NCBI RefSeq assembly: GCF_051622035.1
Contig: NC_135359.1
Span: 20,971,501 to 21,035,500, forward strand
From: Arctopsyche grandis
Taxonomy: Eukaryota > Arthropoda > Insecta > Trichoptera > Hydropsychidae
Reading direction: 5' to 3'
Length of the DNA: 64,000 bases
A program made the translations under genes and the position numbers. How positions within the stretch are numbered: the stretch's first letter is position 1; each line of letters opens with the position of its first letter. This document shows positions 45,921 through 57,345 of this stretch, piece after piece. The notes beneath the pieces are model-generated. The model was not told the DNA's origin, made no database searches, and worked only from the letters and a program-made list of their open reading frames with translations.

Positions 45921-46470
45921 TATCTGGATGAGGATAAAAATATAAAATAGGCAATCGTAGATTAACTCGATTAACATGATCTGCGGGGTCTTTTGGGGGC
46001 CCTGAACGAGCGCCTATGCGACTGAAGATTTATAAGTATAAAATGTGGTTAAATAAAACTACTGTTTATAAAAAATAAATTTTACTATTTATAATAAAAT
46101 GTTACATATTATAAGAGTATACATTTTTAAAAATAATTACAATTATAAAGATATCTTTCACTTTCACGTTTGTCAAAATATTAAAAATTGGTTTAATTTT
46201 AAATAGGACAATATAAATTTTCAAATGTAAAATCTAATACAAAAATATTTTTAATTGATATATCACAGTCATAATTTTTTAAAAATATTAACCCTTTATC
46301 ACTTGATTTATGTACATATCAGTCAATAACATGTATGTATGTATGTACATATGTACATACATTTCTTTAATTTTCAAGTTATATGTATTTTATAAAAAGT
46401 ATAATCAATAGCACTACTTGTAATGCTTAAGCTTAAATATGTTTATACATACATATCCTATTTGGTAAAG

Positions 46471-46659
46471 GGATTATTCCGCAAAAAGCGATATCGCACA
46501 AATCACTAAAATCTCGATCACGGAATATCTGGCACTCGAGTTCTTGTTAGTACAATATTTCGCATGGGTAGATTTCGATTGATGGAGTTTTTGGGTGCCA
46601 GATGTTCCATGATCGAGATTTTAGTGACTTGCGCGAGATCGCTTTTTGCGGAATAATCA
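46471..46659. repeat. Foldback element, two arms
   Basis: Left arm GGATTATTCCGCAAAAAGCG ... CACTAAAATCTCGATCACGG ... CTGGCAC and the right arm, inverted, with the same blocks. Arms about 65-70 bp, roughly 90% alike by eye, loop about 50 bp. Same family as the single arm at 2931-3025. Confidence 0.8.
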
Positions 46660-46945
46660 ACGAACCATTCTATTTATATAATACATCAATAGTCATAAAT
46701 CACAGCATACTAAAAAACCAAATATTTCATTGATCAAATCACAAATAAAACATGAAATCGATACAAAACTTCTTAAGGGTTAAATCATTGGTAAAATTAA
46801 AAACTAGGTTGAATTTTCTAATGATCACAAAACTTCATCTATTGTCATCATATACACAGATAAGGTACAAAAAAAAAAAAACAACTATGTGATCTTCAAA
46901 TCAATTGATTGGTAAATCAAGCATTAAAAACATAGTCATGTATGT

Positions 46946-46951
46946 TTTATT
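46946..46951 (-). terminator. Poly(A) signal of MFSD1
   Basis: AATAAA on the minus strand about 100 bases past the stop codon at 47052. Confidence 0.55.
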
Positions 46952-47051
46952 TTCCAAAATAATTTTATATGTAGTTATTATTTGGCACAATGATAAAAAT
47001 ATTTTCATCACTCGAGTCAATAATATTAACTATTCGTTAAAGTAAGAAATC

Positions 47052-49888
47052 TTAAATGGCTGGATGAGTTCCAATCTTACTTAGATAACGCGATCTAATC
47101 CGATCCGAATTTGAATGTTGAATGTGATCTCGGGTTACATCCAAAGTATTTGAGAGAGATTCATCTTGTATCAAAGGTGTTGTATCGTTTTGTTGCAACC
47201 TGCAAAATACATACATACATAGTTATGTTATTTGTATTAGTTAATTATTAACCCTTTGCCCGCGGCAATAAATATAGCGAACGAGCCCTGTACGTGGCCT
47301 TTTTCGCGAATTTGGCAATCGAGTTTTCGACCTTAAATACAGATTTGAATATTTACTCAAGTAACCAGATGTGTTAAATAACACATAAAGTATTATGTTA
47401 AACAATAAAATACATAATATATCTCGTAGTTTTGGCTTAATTGTCAAATAATCATTCTTCATACAATTGAGATGTATCGTCGCCATTGTTCAACAGACGT
47501 GACGTCACATAAACGAGTTTTCAGTATCGATCCACAAAAAACTAATTTTGACTGGTATATATTCATTTTCAGCAAATTGAATAGATGGCATTCAACTCTC
47601 AGTAATATATTTAACCAATTTTGAACCTTAAAACAGTTGAAATAGGCGCATATAAGGCTCAAAATCCCGTGCAAAGTTCAGAAATTCTAAGCAAGACAGC
47701 CGCGCTACAGACTTGTCGCGCAAAGCTTCCATAGAAGACGACCGCGGGCAAACGGTTAAAATGTAGACTATTTTTGAGCACTTACAGATATATTGCTCTA
47801 TCACTCGGTTTCATATTAAGTATTCCTTTCTGAGAATAATCCACTACAACTACACACACAGTAGTAATGAGGGAAACTGAAATAATAGTAAATACATATA
47901 TATTAATTTGATACATTGGAAAAAATGCGTCATATATAAATCATATCCAAACTTATAATCATATTGTATGTATTATGGAGTGGTGTACAGTGGATCCACT
48001 CTATCTCCATCGCACAACGAGATAGAGAGAATTCCATCATTCGCCAATGGTATTAAGTTTAAATACCTATGAGGCAGCCAAGGAAAAAGAGTTCCAACAT
48101 AAAGTAGCCACCTTTGTCAACAATTATGCCACAAATTAGAGGAACAACAGCCAAACCCAGATTTTGAACCGACTGACATCTAAAAATACAATTAGTAGAT
48201 GTAATACATGTTTACATTATGTTTGATTATCAAGCATAATATACATAGATATAAATTACATTCCAAATGCTGTTCCCAATTGACTTTCTGGAATGATTAA
48301 CGATATTGATGGCCACAATGTTATGCATAGTAGTGAATATGATAGCGCCAACGTGACCTATTAAGATTGAAATGGTTTGTAACAATTTATTAAAGATGGA
48401 TAAACAATTCTCAAATTTATTAAAATGTCTAACCATTCCTATAAAAGGGTTCCAAAACGTAAATGCTAGCATTCCATGGGCAGCAAATGTTGTAAGAATG
48501 CTAAAAATCATCCAATTTAGATTTCTTCCTGTTTTATCGATTAAAAGACCCCAGAAGGGACTGGAAATAGTAGCCACAATGTAAACTACAGAATTAACTA
48601 GATTTGCACTTTGGGGATCGTAATCATATTTCCTTTCAAAAAATATTCTGTTTGGAAAAATATATGTTAGTAAATCGATTGAAGCTTGATTACAATTTTA
48701 TTAAAATTATAATATAGTAAACTTACTTTACTAAAGCGATGAATGGAAATATTGTGACGAAATATGATACGCATATCACTGAGAGTAGCCAAAAAGTATC
48801 ACCAAAATCTTTAATCGCAGACAAATTCATTGGTTCTTCAGCATGCTGAGAGTTTTCTGACAACTTTGTATCGGCTCTTTTATCCATATATGTAAGTATA
48901 AGTGCACATATTAAAGAAAGAACACAAGTTAAAGAGGCTAAAAAAATTAAATTATATTAACATTATGAAATGCAACATAACACGACATATAATTTAATAT
49001 ACAAATATTAAATAATCGTATAGTAAAAATTTCAAACCAAAAAAAAGTACGGTTCCAATCTTTTGATATCCCGTGGTAAAAGTAGCAACCCAATTATATA
49101 AAGGTTCCATGACAATGAAGTTTACAGTACTTCCAACTCTTGCAAACGACATTTGTAATCCGAATACCATATTCAGTTCTTTGCCTTTGAACCATCGCAC
49201 TGCATAATTATTTTGTGCAACTGCTAAAGATTCACCTCCAATTCTAAAATGTAAATAATCGATTAAAGAAAATCATAATTTTATATTGCCACTAAAAAAA
49301 CTTACCCAAATATGAATCGACCGACTACCATAAGCCAGAAGGTGTTTATATATCCTCCAAAGGCAAATAATAAAGCACCTATTAACAATATACCCATATA
49401 TAAAATAGCTCCAATTCGCAGTCCAAAAACTCTGGAAAAAAACAAAGATGTTACTAAAACCAAGTATGACTCTAAAAAACGTTAAAAAGTATTTTGGTTA
49501 CCGGTCTATTAAAAAACCACCGACGAAAGATAACACAACATTTGGCCACGAGTAAATCGAGTACAATAAGACAAATTGAGTGGTAGTCATTTTTAAATCG
49601 TCTTTGAACTTATCCTGAAGTGCACCCGGATTATCATAGCAAAAATAGGAACCTTGAAAAATAAAATATAAATTATTATAAATTGCAATATAAGATGTAC
49701 CAAAGAAATAACATACACTAACCGGTTCCTAAAAAACACATAAATATTAGAGCTATATATCTGTAGCAGGTGTGATTGGGATTGCAAACACTTCTTGAAC
49801 AGCAACCATTTTCAATGTGTTCCTCTGATGAATTGTGTTGCTGTATATTGGTCCTTCTCTCATTTAAAGTATCTCTTGACGAATCCAT
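47052..49888 (-). CDS. MFSD1: MFSD1, lysosomal major-facilitator transporter
   Basis: Ten exons on the minus strand: 49723-49888, 49502-49652, 49306-49431, 49038-49243, 48727-48937, 48434-48647, 48260-48357, 48067-48179, 47786-47876 and 47052-47199 (stop). Frame is kept; 507 residues, near the family norm. The N-terminus is cytosolic and polar, then twelve membrane segments. Family marks: FMCFLGTGSYFCYDNPGALQ (helix 1 exit), SIYSWPNVVLSFVGGFLIDR (MFS loop 2-3 motif), GGESLAVAQNNYAVRWFKGK (helix 4/5), and WGLLIDKTGRN (repeat of the loop motif in the second half). MFSD1 exports dipeptides from lysosomes, in mammals with accessory protein GLMP. A C-terminal tail with SRYLSKIGTHPAI is cytosolic. 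No dileucine motif of the mammalian kind is obvious at the N-terminus. Intact. Confidence 0.93.
47248..47759. mobile_element. piggyBac-like MITE in MFSD1 last intron
   Basis: Starts TTAACCCTTTGCCCGCGG and ends CCGCGGGCAAACGGTTAA: inverted ends matching at 17 of 18 positions, bounded by TTAA on both sides, the piggyBac target. 512 bp, no transposase frame. It lies within the 47200-47785 intron and does not disturb the splice sites. Confidence 0.88.
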
Positions 49889-52800
49889 ATTTTTGGCTAA
49901 TTTAAATTATTTATTTATTTCACTGTGGACGAATAAAAGATCATGCGTAAATTTTAAATAAAAATTGAGTTATGCATGAGTTTAGTTATGGTATATTTAT
50001 TTTATTACTTCTAATCTATTTAGCAATATCGGCATAACGCAACACTTTTTGTAACAATTTTTTAAGTTATACATCAGGAGAAATATTGAAAAGGTAGAAT
50101 ATGACACGGATGTATGCAAGAAATTTGGAAAAAATATTTTGTATATAATATCCAATATGTTCATTGAAAGATAGCAACGAACCATACCACAATTCAAAAA
50201 TATCGATAGCAGTGTATGTATACGTACGATAAATAAGTATTGTATTTCCACGCAGAGATAATATTACTAAAATTTTAGGTCACAGTATAATTGTAAACTA
50301 CACAAGTATTTGGATTGGACGAAATAAATTTAATTAGTACTCATTGTGTACAAATTTTATGATATTTTGAGCTCTTTGAGTGATAATTATACAAACAAAA
50401 CCAAAGTTAATAAGATATGAGAGATTAATGCTTGATTTCATGTTTAACAGTTGCATGAAATATGGCAGTGGTTAGCAGACTATGACCTATGACTCAGAAG
50501 ATGACCCAACACCACAATTCGGTTGACATGCAAACGCTTACAATGAATTTTAAAAACCTTTTATAAATGAACAAAGTAAGTTTTTCTAAGATTTTTAGAA
50601 TAACAAAGATTTATAGTTGACTTTTTAACAACACCTTACAAAATTTGTTTTTGTACAAAATTGAAAAATGTATATATTTTAAGCATATAACTTAAAAAAA
50701 ACTTACAATATGTTTGATTTAATATGTAAATAAATTTCAACAACCGGTAAAATACATACTATAAGGATTAAATTTTCCAAGCATTCCTCGATGAAATGGT
50801 GTCAACAGAAAAAATAAATTTAGGCAAAATATTGAGTAATTCTGAATGCTAAATATAATTAAAAAAAAAATATACTTATAATTGAAGTTGAAAAAAGTCA
50901 TACGTAATCAAAAGAAGATTTAGAAAGTTAAATTTAAAGACAAAGAAAAGCATGTGGTGAAATAGTACAATTAAATATATACACAAATAATCAATTTTCC
51001 CATGAAAATATTAAACGTAAATACATATATTTAAAAATAACTATAAAAAATAAGTAAAAAAATAACTATAAAAAAGAATTGTAAATAGGTTTTTGAGCTC
51101 TTTTTCCTATTATGCTGTACATTAACATTATAATAATATAATACTATGATTACTAACCAAATAAAATAAAATTGTAAAATAGAAAATGATCAGTAGATCA
51201 GTAGCTATTAAAATAGATATAAGATGTATTGTGAACATAATTTATTAATAATAAAAAGCATTTAAAAATCAAAATAAAAAATATCAACTACTGAAATTCC
51301 ATATTGTCATTTGTAAGTATATATTATAAGAAAATTGAGCTAAAACGGTTTATAGAACAAAAAAATCTTAGAGAAAAGATAGGGATAACTAATTACAATG
51401 AAAATTAGTACAATGCACGAACAATGACATGATTATTAACACTATACAGACCAATGACGTGTAACGTTTTGTCAAAAAGATTTTCAACTGTAGTGAAAAT
51501 TTATCGTCATGCTTTTAAATCCATTGTTGTAAGTTGATATTTAATGCGTTTTTGCCCGTAATTTGATGATATATATAAAAACCAACCATACAAATGACTA
51601 AACGTCATACAACTGACACTAGTGACAACAAATAGCAGGGCTATTATGATTTTATACTACTGCCACCTCTGACTCATCTGTCAAACTTCAATGGCATTTT
51701 GTAGTACTTCACCAAGAATAATTCTATTGAAATTAATCAGATCTTTCTATTCATCAATATAGAATATAAATTAAATTTTCTTTTTATGCTGTGTTAAAAT
51801 TATATTATAAAATGAGTGATCATAGGAACAGGCCTAATTTATATAATATAATATTAGTTGGGTATTTGGAAGTGTGATACTCTTATTCAGCATATATGTA
51901 AATATATGTAGAATACGATTTTATTATTAGTTTAAAATTGAAATAACCTATTTGAAATGGTTAGCCATTGAAGACCATAGATATAAAAAGGAGAATTCAA
52001 TTTATTATCAATAAAGAAAACATTACGTATTAGTGAGAAACATCAACGAAATATATATGTATGTACATAAAAGTAATCTATAAAATTGGGATTTATGGTT
52101 AAGTAAAGCACATATACCGTGGTATTTATTCGATTTATATACGATTTTTCTTTTAATTAGAAAATCATAAAAAAAGTTTTTTAAAAACATACCTCTTGTA
52201 TAAGTTGTATATAAAATTATTATTTTGAATAAAAACACCAATATATTTTTTTTACTACCGCCATCTATGTATAAAATTAATGACTACCAACTGTCACCGA
52301 GATTAAAAATTTTCGGACCTGAAATGCTTCTTATACGATATTTTATCTCTATCGTAATGGCGGAGGCTCCATTTACTTATATTGATGACCAAAATGAGCA
52401 ATATGACAAAGTATGAAAACGATCAGATAAGAGGCAAACTTTTTCCTGAATTGTAATCGTAAGTGAAACGTAAAGGAGATATGTAAAAAATGCACATATT
52501 TTACCAAGATATGCATATAAAATCCCAAAAACTATTGAAGGGTTACGCATTTTTGATTTCAACAATTATTAATAAACTATTAATAAATAAATAAATTACC
52601 ATAAAAAATCTTACAACATTGTTTATGAAAAAAAAATGATTATGAAATTGTGAAGAAAAGTAGAAAGAAAAGGTCTAACACTTAGACCTATTCGTTTATC
52701 TAATCGACTCTAAATGGTAAATCTAGTTTGGTCGTTGTAAAATTGGGAATATTTGTATGAAAATAGAATTATATAGTAAAAGTAATTGTAAGTAAGAAAA

Positions 52801-53815
52801 TAGTAATTGTAAAAGGCTCAAGCGTCTGTGAAGTGAAACATAAAAGAGCCTTGTAAAAAATGAAATTGGTCTACGAAACTACATGTGTAAAAAAAGTACA
52901 TATTAGCTTTCATCTAATAACAAATACTGCACGATAGTGAATGATTATATGTGTATGTAATATGTAACATCTTCTATATAAATATAATACTAAATATTTT
53001 TTTCTAAAAGTGAAATTGAAATATTTAAAAAACAATCGTTCTTTTATTTATTCAAATATTTTAATTTATTCATTGTTTTAAGAATCGTGGTTTTTGTCGG
53101 GAAAAATATCGTGCACACTTTATGTACATATGTATATACATAAATATATAATAGGTTCGAGTGCGATTTTTTTTTCAATAGCGACATTAAAGAGCAGTTA
53201 GTTATATACGTAGATAGGTACGTATTTATAACAACGTAAAAGTTTTCACGGGCAGAGATATAGTTTTTTGAGCGTGAAAATCGCTCAACAACTTTGTCAT
53301 TAACCAGTCTGTCGCACGAATTTCGCCCTAATTGCACACACACTCTACAAGGAAAACATTTATCATCTCACGTCGTGCACGAACAAAATGATGCACTTCG
53401 ACTTAGAACGTGCGAAAATACCGCGTGTGCAAACTGTACCGAAGTGTCATTTTTGCGTGGCGATATCGTTCGATTTTGATATTGAGTCGGTAGTTTTTCT
53501 TTTCAAACTGCTGAAACGACAGTACGGTACAAAACTTGGAATGTTTTACCTCTCTTGTTATGCTATTTATATGTGTATTAAGGTGACTATTTTACATGTT
53601 TTTAGGTTATGTAACAAAACCAGGACATTTTTTTCAAAACAATGTTAGTAAAAATGTTAATAAACGTTAGAAAATCGTTATGAAAATAAAAAAAAATCGA
53701 TTTCAATATTTATAAATAGGCCCATCCTAAGGATTCTGCCAGGAAAGATACCCAAAAAACCAGTACTGTACCGGTAAAATCAGTATGAATTACCACCTTA
53801 ATGTATGTATGTATA
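49889..53815. other. Gene-poor AT-rich spacer upstream of MFSD1
   Basis: No coding gene is supported. Several open frames (49997-50251, 52023-52241, 52225-52416, 53044-53343) match nothing recognisable. The MFSD1 promoter should lie just right of 49890; no TATA is evident. Confidence 0.5.
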
Positions 53816-54468
53816 CAGTGCCGGCCTTACACCCAATGGCGCCCTCGGACAATTTTTTCTTAACACTCTTAGAAAAAAATTATAAAAAACTGGATTACCA
53901 TCCTCCTTTTTCCCGGTCTTGGTACCTTGCTATAGTTTCAAGGAGTGGCAGCAAAAGCATAGAAACTCATATGTTTGGATATAATTCTTGTAAATTGTGC
54001 TGTTTTATAAAGTTTAATACAATGACTGGATTAATTTTACCTTGAACTTTATTTGAAAGAAAGGATTTTAAATTGATTAGTTCGAGCACCGCTCGAAGCA
54101 CCAAAAGCCCTTTAAAATTAAAATTATAGCTCCAAAAGCCTTACATATGTATTCGGCAAAGCCGATCGGCTGAAAAAGCCGATCTTCAAATAAAGCTCAA
54201 AATCTTCAAATTAATTCAAAATATGATATTATTGCTAATAGTATCAGAATTTGAATTCGCTAATAATATCAGATTTTGAATTTGCGGTGAGCTTAATTTG
54301 AAGATCGGCTTTTTCCAGTAGATTGTTTGAATATAATTTGCCGAGTACAAATGTAGGGCTTTTGGAGCTCTAATTTTAATTTTAAAGGGCTTTTGGCGCA
54401 TCGAGCGGCGCCCTAACTTATTTGGCGCCCTCGGGCATCACCCGAGCCAGCCCCTTAAACCGGCACTG
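53816..54468. mobile_element. hAT-like MITE with long internal inverted repeats
   Basis: Ends CAGTGCCGGCCTTA and TTAAACCGGCACTG. Flanking octamers TATGTATA and TGTGTATA agree at 7 of 8. The stretch 54080-54410 is itself a large inverted repeat: GAGCACCGCTCGAAGCACCA / AAAGCCCTTTAAAATTAAAA facing its complement near 54365-54410, and GCCGATCTTCAAAT facing ATTTGAAGATCGGC. GGCGCCCTCGG occurs near both ends. Confidence 0.8.
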
Positions 54469-54911
54469 TGTGTATATCTCAATTATAATTCAATTCAATT
54501 CAGGAATTTAATTGCATTGAATGGATGGTAATCGGCTGTAAATGATAATAATTTGAAAGTTTGCAATCAAATGTATTGAGAATATTATTACCCCAATAAC
54601 TATTACTTTCATTACAATTTCAATTCATGTAGTAGCTGTTGAAGTGAATTTATCACATATTAATTATTTAATTAAGAATAATTCTAACTTCAATATTACT
54701 AGTACATACATACTACATTTATGTATCAATATTTTTATAATTTGCAGATAAATTTCAATCGGTTTTGGATTTTGGGCTCTTCAATATTGCTACGTATTCA
54801 TATTCAGCATATGTATTTAACACATCAAGTAAGTTGATTTACTAATATAATATAATATGACGACATATTTAATTTGCTTAGTACTTATTAATTATGTACA
54901 TATTATAATTA

Positions 54912-55447
54912 CACTGTTCGACAAATGATGACTTTTTTTTTTGGTTCAGAGACGAGATATATTTTTTCTTATAAATCTTCATATGCCTATTGAACACGAA
55001 TCTGCACACTTCCGATTAACCCTTTTAAACGAAAACAAAAAATAGTATGGCCAGAAAACTATCCACATAAACATGTTTCAATAGAAAATACTCGATATAA
55101 AAAGTATTAACAATGGGAAAAAGTGCCAAGTGAAAATACGTACTTTTGACTTTTGATTTGAACTGGACGACTACTTAGAGAGATTTGAAAGCTGAAAAGA
55201 ACTACAAATGAAAGATAAAATAACCGACTATAGATTCCAAAATTCATTTTGAACAGGAAGTTGACAGATTTTGAGACATCGACAGAACAACTCCAAGATA
55301 TAGAAAAATCGTGCGATTTAAAAAACACATATATCTCCGAATCTCGAGCCAATCAACATTTTTTACTACCAGATTCGTGTTCACTGGGAATAGATCTATA
55401 AGAAAAGTCATATCTCGTCTCTGAACCATTTTTCGTGTCGAACAGTG
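54912..55447. mobile_element. PIF/Harbinger-like MITE (TTA target)
   Basis: Ends CACTGTTCGACA and TGTCGAACAGTG, with further matching inner sequence (GGTTCAGAGACGAGATAT facing ATATCTCGTCTCTGAACC), arms about 60 bp. TTA stands outside both ends (54909-54911 and 55448-55450), the 3-bp target typical of PIF/Harbinger. The interior also pairs AACACGAATCTG with CAGATTCGTGTT. Open frames inside are not genes. Confidence 0.78.
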
Positions 55448-55585
55448 TTATTTGATACTTAGTCAAATATAAATTTATATTTTCAGTGAAGATCTTTTGT
55501 CATATTACATATGTAGGTGTTTGGGTATGAAACTGATTTATTGTACATATGTACATACTTTTTATATGCCGATGACCAAATGCAG

Positions 55586-55800
55586 TCAGTTTTTCTCGAC
55601 CAGTCCGTACAACGACAGCTCGGTAGCCGTGATGGCCTGCGAAGCGATGATGGAACCAGCAAAGCGTGGTCTTTCTTTCAATTCCTCAGCAATGGCGCGC
55701 TTATTCATCTCCACAGTGCCTTCGAGAGCGGTCAACACCAACGTCGCCGAGTGACAAACAATCGCGAAAACAATCAATAAAATGTGCAAACGAATTTGAA
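55586..55800 (-). other. Candidate minus-strand coding stretch opposite the 5' leader
   Basis: The minus-strand frame ending at 55586 reads RLHILLIVFAIVCHSATLVL, a hydrophobic leader, then EMNKRAIAEELKERPRFAGS and TATELSLYGLVEKN before a stop. Codon use looks natural (C/G-ending third positions), but no initiator Met exists close to the leader. The frame only opens at 56059, inside the opposite gene's coding exon. It could be a terminal exon, a decayed gene, or coincidence. No family recognised. Confidence 0.35.
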
Positions 55801-55969
55801 CAAACAAAAGTGTTGCGTGCGGCGGTAGTAAACGCCATTGATTGTTTGCCTTTTTTGTTCCATCGAGGTGAAATTTCACAGCGTAATTAAGTGCAAGAGT
55901 CGTGTGTCGCAGACAAGTGTTCGATTTTTCCAGCGCAATGAAAACACACCGGCCGATGCCCCAGCTTCG

Positions 55970-56502
55970 ATGAAGTGTTTCCCCTCGGATTTCAAGAGTT
56001 CGCTGAAAAGTTTCCTCGGCAAGATCAAAATGTGTCTGCTGAACATACTCCGACTCCACATCATCCAGAATCAGCGACAGAAAAAGCTATACAACAAGTA
56101 CAGGCAGGAGTACATGAACGCTTACATACAGAGTCGCAACGAGATGGCCACGGTGCGATACAATGATCATTTCACCATGGTGCCGCCGTCTCCCGATTCC
56201 AATATGTGGAGTGCTTATCCTGGAAGTAAGAATAGCGGGTTCAGTGACACGGCCAGGCCTCCTTCTGTCTTCTATCTGCCGTCCCATGATGATGTGGATT
56301 TTACGTCCGATAACTATTATAGTTCTGGTGGATGTTCGAATTGCTGTCGTTGCGACGACGACAGTGGAAGGTTTTCTTCTGTGTGCTGCAGCGAGTATAT
56401 CTTCAATGGCGGTCAACATTTGGACGATAAAGGATGCTATGCTGGTGGGAGATATCAGTGCTATGGAGACGAGTGGAATCCTAGAGATTTTGTCGCTTGC
56501 CC
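55970..56502 (+). CDS. First coding exon of an unrecognised Cys/Tyr-rich protein (partial)
   Basis: ATG at 55970 opens 533 bases of clearly coding sequence (177 codons plus two bases) up to a GTGAGT donor at 56503. Third positions are C/G-rich in an AT-rich region. The start is basic and helical (MKCFPSDFKSSLKSFLGKIK, then QRQKKLYNKYRQEYMNAYIQ); next comes a Pro/Ser region (MVPPSPDSNMWSAYPG) and a Cys-rich stretch CSNCCRCDDDSGRFSSVCC, then YQCYGDEW. The Cys clusters could bind metal or be palmitoylated; no signal peptide is obvious. The frame is open upstream to 55838 but MKCF is the better start. No further exon was found in the remaining 7.5 kb, so intron 1 is long or the gene extends past the window. 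Unnamed. Confidence 0.75.
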
Positions 56503-57194
56503 GTGAGTTTTTTTTATTTATTTTTTATTTTAAGTCTGTTGGTATTTCAGGTAGTATAACCTTTCTTAATAATCAGTGGTTATATGTTTTGTTATAGTTG
56601 AATTACTGATGTCCATAATAATGTGTTTTTTAGTGGTACAAATTTTCATGCATCGTAACTCAATTTGTAAACACATCCATATGTTTGAATTAAGTAGATA
56701 TATGCAGTTTTATTTTACAAATGCATGTTTGTTAAATAGTCAAGAATAAATTAACACGTTTGAACCAATTAACAAGTGGAAAACATGACTTAAGACTTAA
56801 CATGTTGGGGTTTAATTTCCATTGTTTACAATAACATCATTTGTGAACGAATTAATTGAGTTCATGAAATTAAAAAAAAAGGTTTTGATGAAAATTTTAA
56901 TGAAATATATTGCTTACATACATACATTAACTTGTATATGCATGTATGTGTGTATGTTATGAATATATGTACTGTATAACTAAGGCAATATAAAAAAAAG
57001 TGTGGTATAATCATACGCGCCGAGAGAAAATTCAGGTCCTGGGAAAAAATAAATTTACTGATCAAAATATAAATCACAAAACTTCATCTATTGCTACTAC
57101 GTACATATGTATGTAGTAATAGATAAAGTAAAGATAGATGAAGTAAAAAAAAGGGTGATTAAAAATAAAAATAGTTTTGTGTTTAATAAGGACA

Positions 57195-57345
57195 TACGAG
57201 TATATGTATAGTATTATGTATAATATTTTACATATACTATATATTTTATATATAGTATGTACATACATATATGTAAAATATTACATACGAGTATATGTAT
57301 AATATTATGTAAAATATTTTACATATACTATATACAATATATTTT
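57195..57345. repeat. Two-copy AT-rich direct repeat
   Basis: ACGAGTATATGTATA followed by a TATTATGTA...ATATTTTACATATACTATAT phrase occurs twice, about 94 bases apart, with inverted TACATATACTATAT/ATATAGTATGTA units between. Likely expansion of the local (CATA)n-type satellite. Confidence 0.6.

Noticed and set aside
46320-46362. (CATA/TATG)n tracts here and at 8255, 25480, 37175, 56920 as a regulatory array
   Set aside because: The same tetranucleotide tracts occur all over the window, often at TE borders; they look like genome-wide simple repeats.
52225-52416. 63-codon frame with MAEAPFTYIDDQNEQ
   Set aside because: No domain, no splice partners and no codon bias; the resemblance to coding sequence is weak.
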